40,578 bases of DNA from JBHGBB01 sp041946755 (GTDB lineage Bacteria; UBP4; UBA4092; JAOAEQ01): NCBI GenBank assembly GCA_041946755.1, contig JBHGBB010000006.1:1-40578 (forward strand), read 5' to 3'. This document shows, in pieces, positions 39,646 to 40,578 of this stretch. Position numbers and translations under genes: made by a program. Position 1 is the first letter of the stretch; each line of letters begins with the position of its first letter. A model generated the notes under the pieces. The model ran no database searches, was not told where the DNA came from, and saw only the letters and a list, made by a program, of their open reading frames with translations.

Positions 39646-40181
39646 GAGATATCACTCAAATCCTCTTCAGGTTTTTCGGCTAATATCGGCGCAGTATTCA
39701 CCGACTGCTGTTCTAGTAATTCCGACATCGTTTCTGCAATAACGTCTGCATTGGTATTGATACTCTCCAGATATCGTTCATAATTAGCTGCACTCCATAA
39801 CTGTAATCTAAACGATTCACCGGCTAATACAATCTCATGTTCGATACCTGCATATTGCAATAATTGCTTTGGAATAACAATCCGCCCTTGCTTATCTAGT
39901 TCTGTTTCTGTTATACTTGCAACAAATAAAGTCCGGAATTTCATAGCTTCTTTTTTGAAATGCGGTAAGGTAGAAAGGCGTTCTATGACTGTTTCGTAGA
40001 TAGTTGCCGGATATATCCATAGGCATCGTTCTAATCCACGAGTTATGACTAATTTGCCTTCAGAAACTTGGCGGAATATATCAGCAAAATCGCGCGGCAT
40101 ACTTAATCTAAAATTATCATCAATTCTGTGATATTTTTCACCGCGAAATTTGGTTAACATAGACTTAGGTAGATTTTCCAT
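39642..40181 (-). CDS. mraZ: Transcriptional regulator MraZ
   Basis: Two swapped-hairpin AbrB-like DNA-binding halves: FRGEKYHRIDDNFRLSMPRDF (about residues 12-32) and TETELDKQGRIVIPKQLLQYAG (about 90-112), each with the DxxxRxxxP pattern. MraZ forms rings that bind direct repeats in its own promoter and repress the dcw operon. At 179 residues it is longer than the common 140-150, with a polar C-terminal extension. ATG 40181 is used, with GGAAATAA just before it; ATG 40160 would give the usual MLTKFRGE start. The start overlaps the third TGGAAA repeat of its likely operator. Confidence 0.95.
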   Translation of the reverse strand: MENLPKSMLTKFRGEKYHRIDDNFRLSMPRDFADIFRQVSEGKLVITRGLERCLWIYPATIYETVIERLSTLPHFKKEAMKFRTLFVASITETELDKQGRIVIPKQLLQYAGIEHEIVLAGESFRLQLWSAANYERYLESINTNADVIAETMSELLEQQSVNTAPILAEKPEEDLSDIS

Positions 40182-40200
40182 TTATTTCCATTTATTTCCA
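40171..40200 (-). promoter_or_regulatory. Candidate MraZ operator: three direct repeats spaced 10 bp
   Basis: The minus strand reads TGGAAATAAA (40191-40200), TGGAAATAAA (40181-40190) and TGGAAAATCT (40171-40180). MraZ in other bacteria binds T/GTGG(G/A)-type direct repeats at one helical turn, just downstream of or within the mraZ promoter. Here the repeats start at about +2 of the predicted transcript, a position suited to repression. Confidence 0.7.
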
Positions 40201-40208
40201 GCGTTATA

Positions 40209-40238
40209 AATATACTCCTATATTTACCCTTTTGTCAA
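40209..40238 (-). promoter_or_regulatory. Promoter of the dcw cluster
   Basis: Minus-strand TTGACA (40233-40238), 18 bases, TATATT (40209-40214). The predicted start is around 40202, right at the upstream edge of the TGGAAA repeats and about 20 bases before the mraZ ATG. Confidence 0.72.
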
Positions 40239-40390
40239 GAAAAAAATGCATAATTAACTTTATTTAGTTAAATTTTTGATTTTATTGACGTTAAATATGT
40301 AATTTGGTTACATATTTTGCCTTTTATAAAAAAATATTGAAATTATTTGTTATTTTACCTTATTTCTAGTATAAAAACTGGGAGATACCA

Positions 40391-40431
40391 GAGTATCATC
40401 CGAATTGGTCGGACCAATTCGGATGATACTC
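40391..40431. repeat. Perfect 20-bp-stem palindrome between divergent promoters
   Basis: The arm GAGTATCATCCGAATTGGTC, one central G, then the exact complement. The inner 23 bases are identical to the palindrome at 18363-18391. The rest of 40239-40578 is AT-rich, with the two promoters and the start of one gene. Confidence 0.92.
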
Positions 40432-40479
40432 CACTATTATTCGCGTTATTGTTATTATCCAATACCAATCTCAAATAAC

Positions 40480-40509
40480 TTGACACTGAATACTCTAGTT
40501 ACATAAAAT
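40480..40509 (+). promoter_or_regulatory. Promoter for the gene entering the right edge
   Basis: Plus-strand TTGACA (40480-40485), 18 bases, TAAAAT (40504-40509). It is divergent from the mraZ promoter, with the 41-base palindrome between them. Confidence 0.55.
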
Positions 40510-40553
40510 CTATAGAATAATTAACTATTTATAAAAAGGAAATAGCCTGGATT

Positions 40554-40578
40554 ATGAGTAATAAAAAATATTATTTAA
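40554..40578 (+). CDS. Start of an unidentified gene cut by the window edge
   Basis: ATG at 40554 opens a frame MSNKKYYL that runs off the window, behind AAAAAGGA about 13 bases upstream and the promoter at 40480-40509. Too little is visible to name it. Confidence 0.4.

Overview
This is a bacterial chromosome segment of about 40 kb with moderate-to-low GC. The organism looks Gram-negative and meso-DAP-type: there is an LpxL/HtrB-like acyltransferase, and MurE carries the DNPR(S)EDP motif. I cannot assign a phylum. Supporting oddities are a MurC-MurB fusion, a division transpeptidase with a C-terminal PASTA domain, a long-form HisG, and heavy intergenic repeats and palindromes. An uncultured lineage is plausible.

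Layout. (1) 1-2.5 kb: an AT-rich minus-strand cluster (PLP aminotransferase, UbiA-like prenyltransferase, truncated ABC substrate-binding lipoprotein) behind a good sigma70-type promoter. (2) 3.1-6.7 kb, plus strand: mazG, an enolase-superfamily dipeptide epimerase, thioredoxin and an AmrS-type radical SAM enzyme. (3) 6.8-12.7 kb, minus strand: lipid A-type acyltransferase, a secreted FG-GAP-like protein, hisG, a CatB/Vat-type acetyltransferase and an MFS transporter. (4) 12.8-18.6 kb, accessory region: a VapBC toxin-antitoxin pair flanked by a decayed copy of the MFS gene's 5' end, a P-loop kinase with a two-TM membrane protein, a PD-(D/E)XK nuclease with a novel-looking N-terminal domain, an AbiJ-NTD3-like/TIR protein behind a perfect consensus promoter, a frameshifted membrane gene, and about 600 bp packed with perfect inverted repeats. 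(5) 18.6-20.8 kb, plus strand: a YqeC-like P-loop protein carrying an in-frame REP-like insertion, and an RlmI-like rRNA methyltransferase. (6) 20.9-40.2 kb, minus strand: rsfS and yqeK (apparently with an ATT start), then a complete dcw cluster read mraZ-rsmH-ftsL-ftsI-murE-murF-mraY-murD-ftsW-murG-murCB-ftsQ-ftsA-ftsZ. A divergent gene begins at the right edge.

How it fits together. The dcw cluster makes the lipid-linked peptidoglycan precursor (MurC-F, MurB, MraY, MurG), polymerises it at the septum (FtsW, FtsI) and builds the divisome (FtsL, FtsQ, FtsA, FtsZ). It probably starts from one promoter at 40209-40238, followed by three 10-bp-spaced TGGAAA repeats that fit a MraZ operator. The dipeptide epimerase may serve peptidoglycan peptide recycling. 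Region 4 is the likeliest place for something undescribed: it combines a probable NAD-consuming TIR effector, a nuclease, a kinase/membrane-protein pair and a toxin-antitoxin module. A second theme is repeat DNA shaping proteins: the termini or interiors of mazG, the secreted protein, yqeC, rlmI and rsfS reading frames are built from the same repeats that fill the intergenic gaps. No rRNA, tRNA, CRISPR array or transposase gene was seen.
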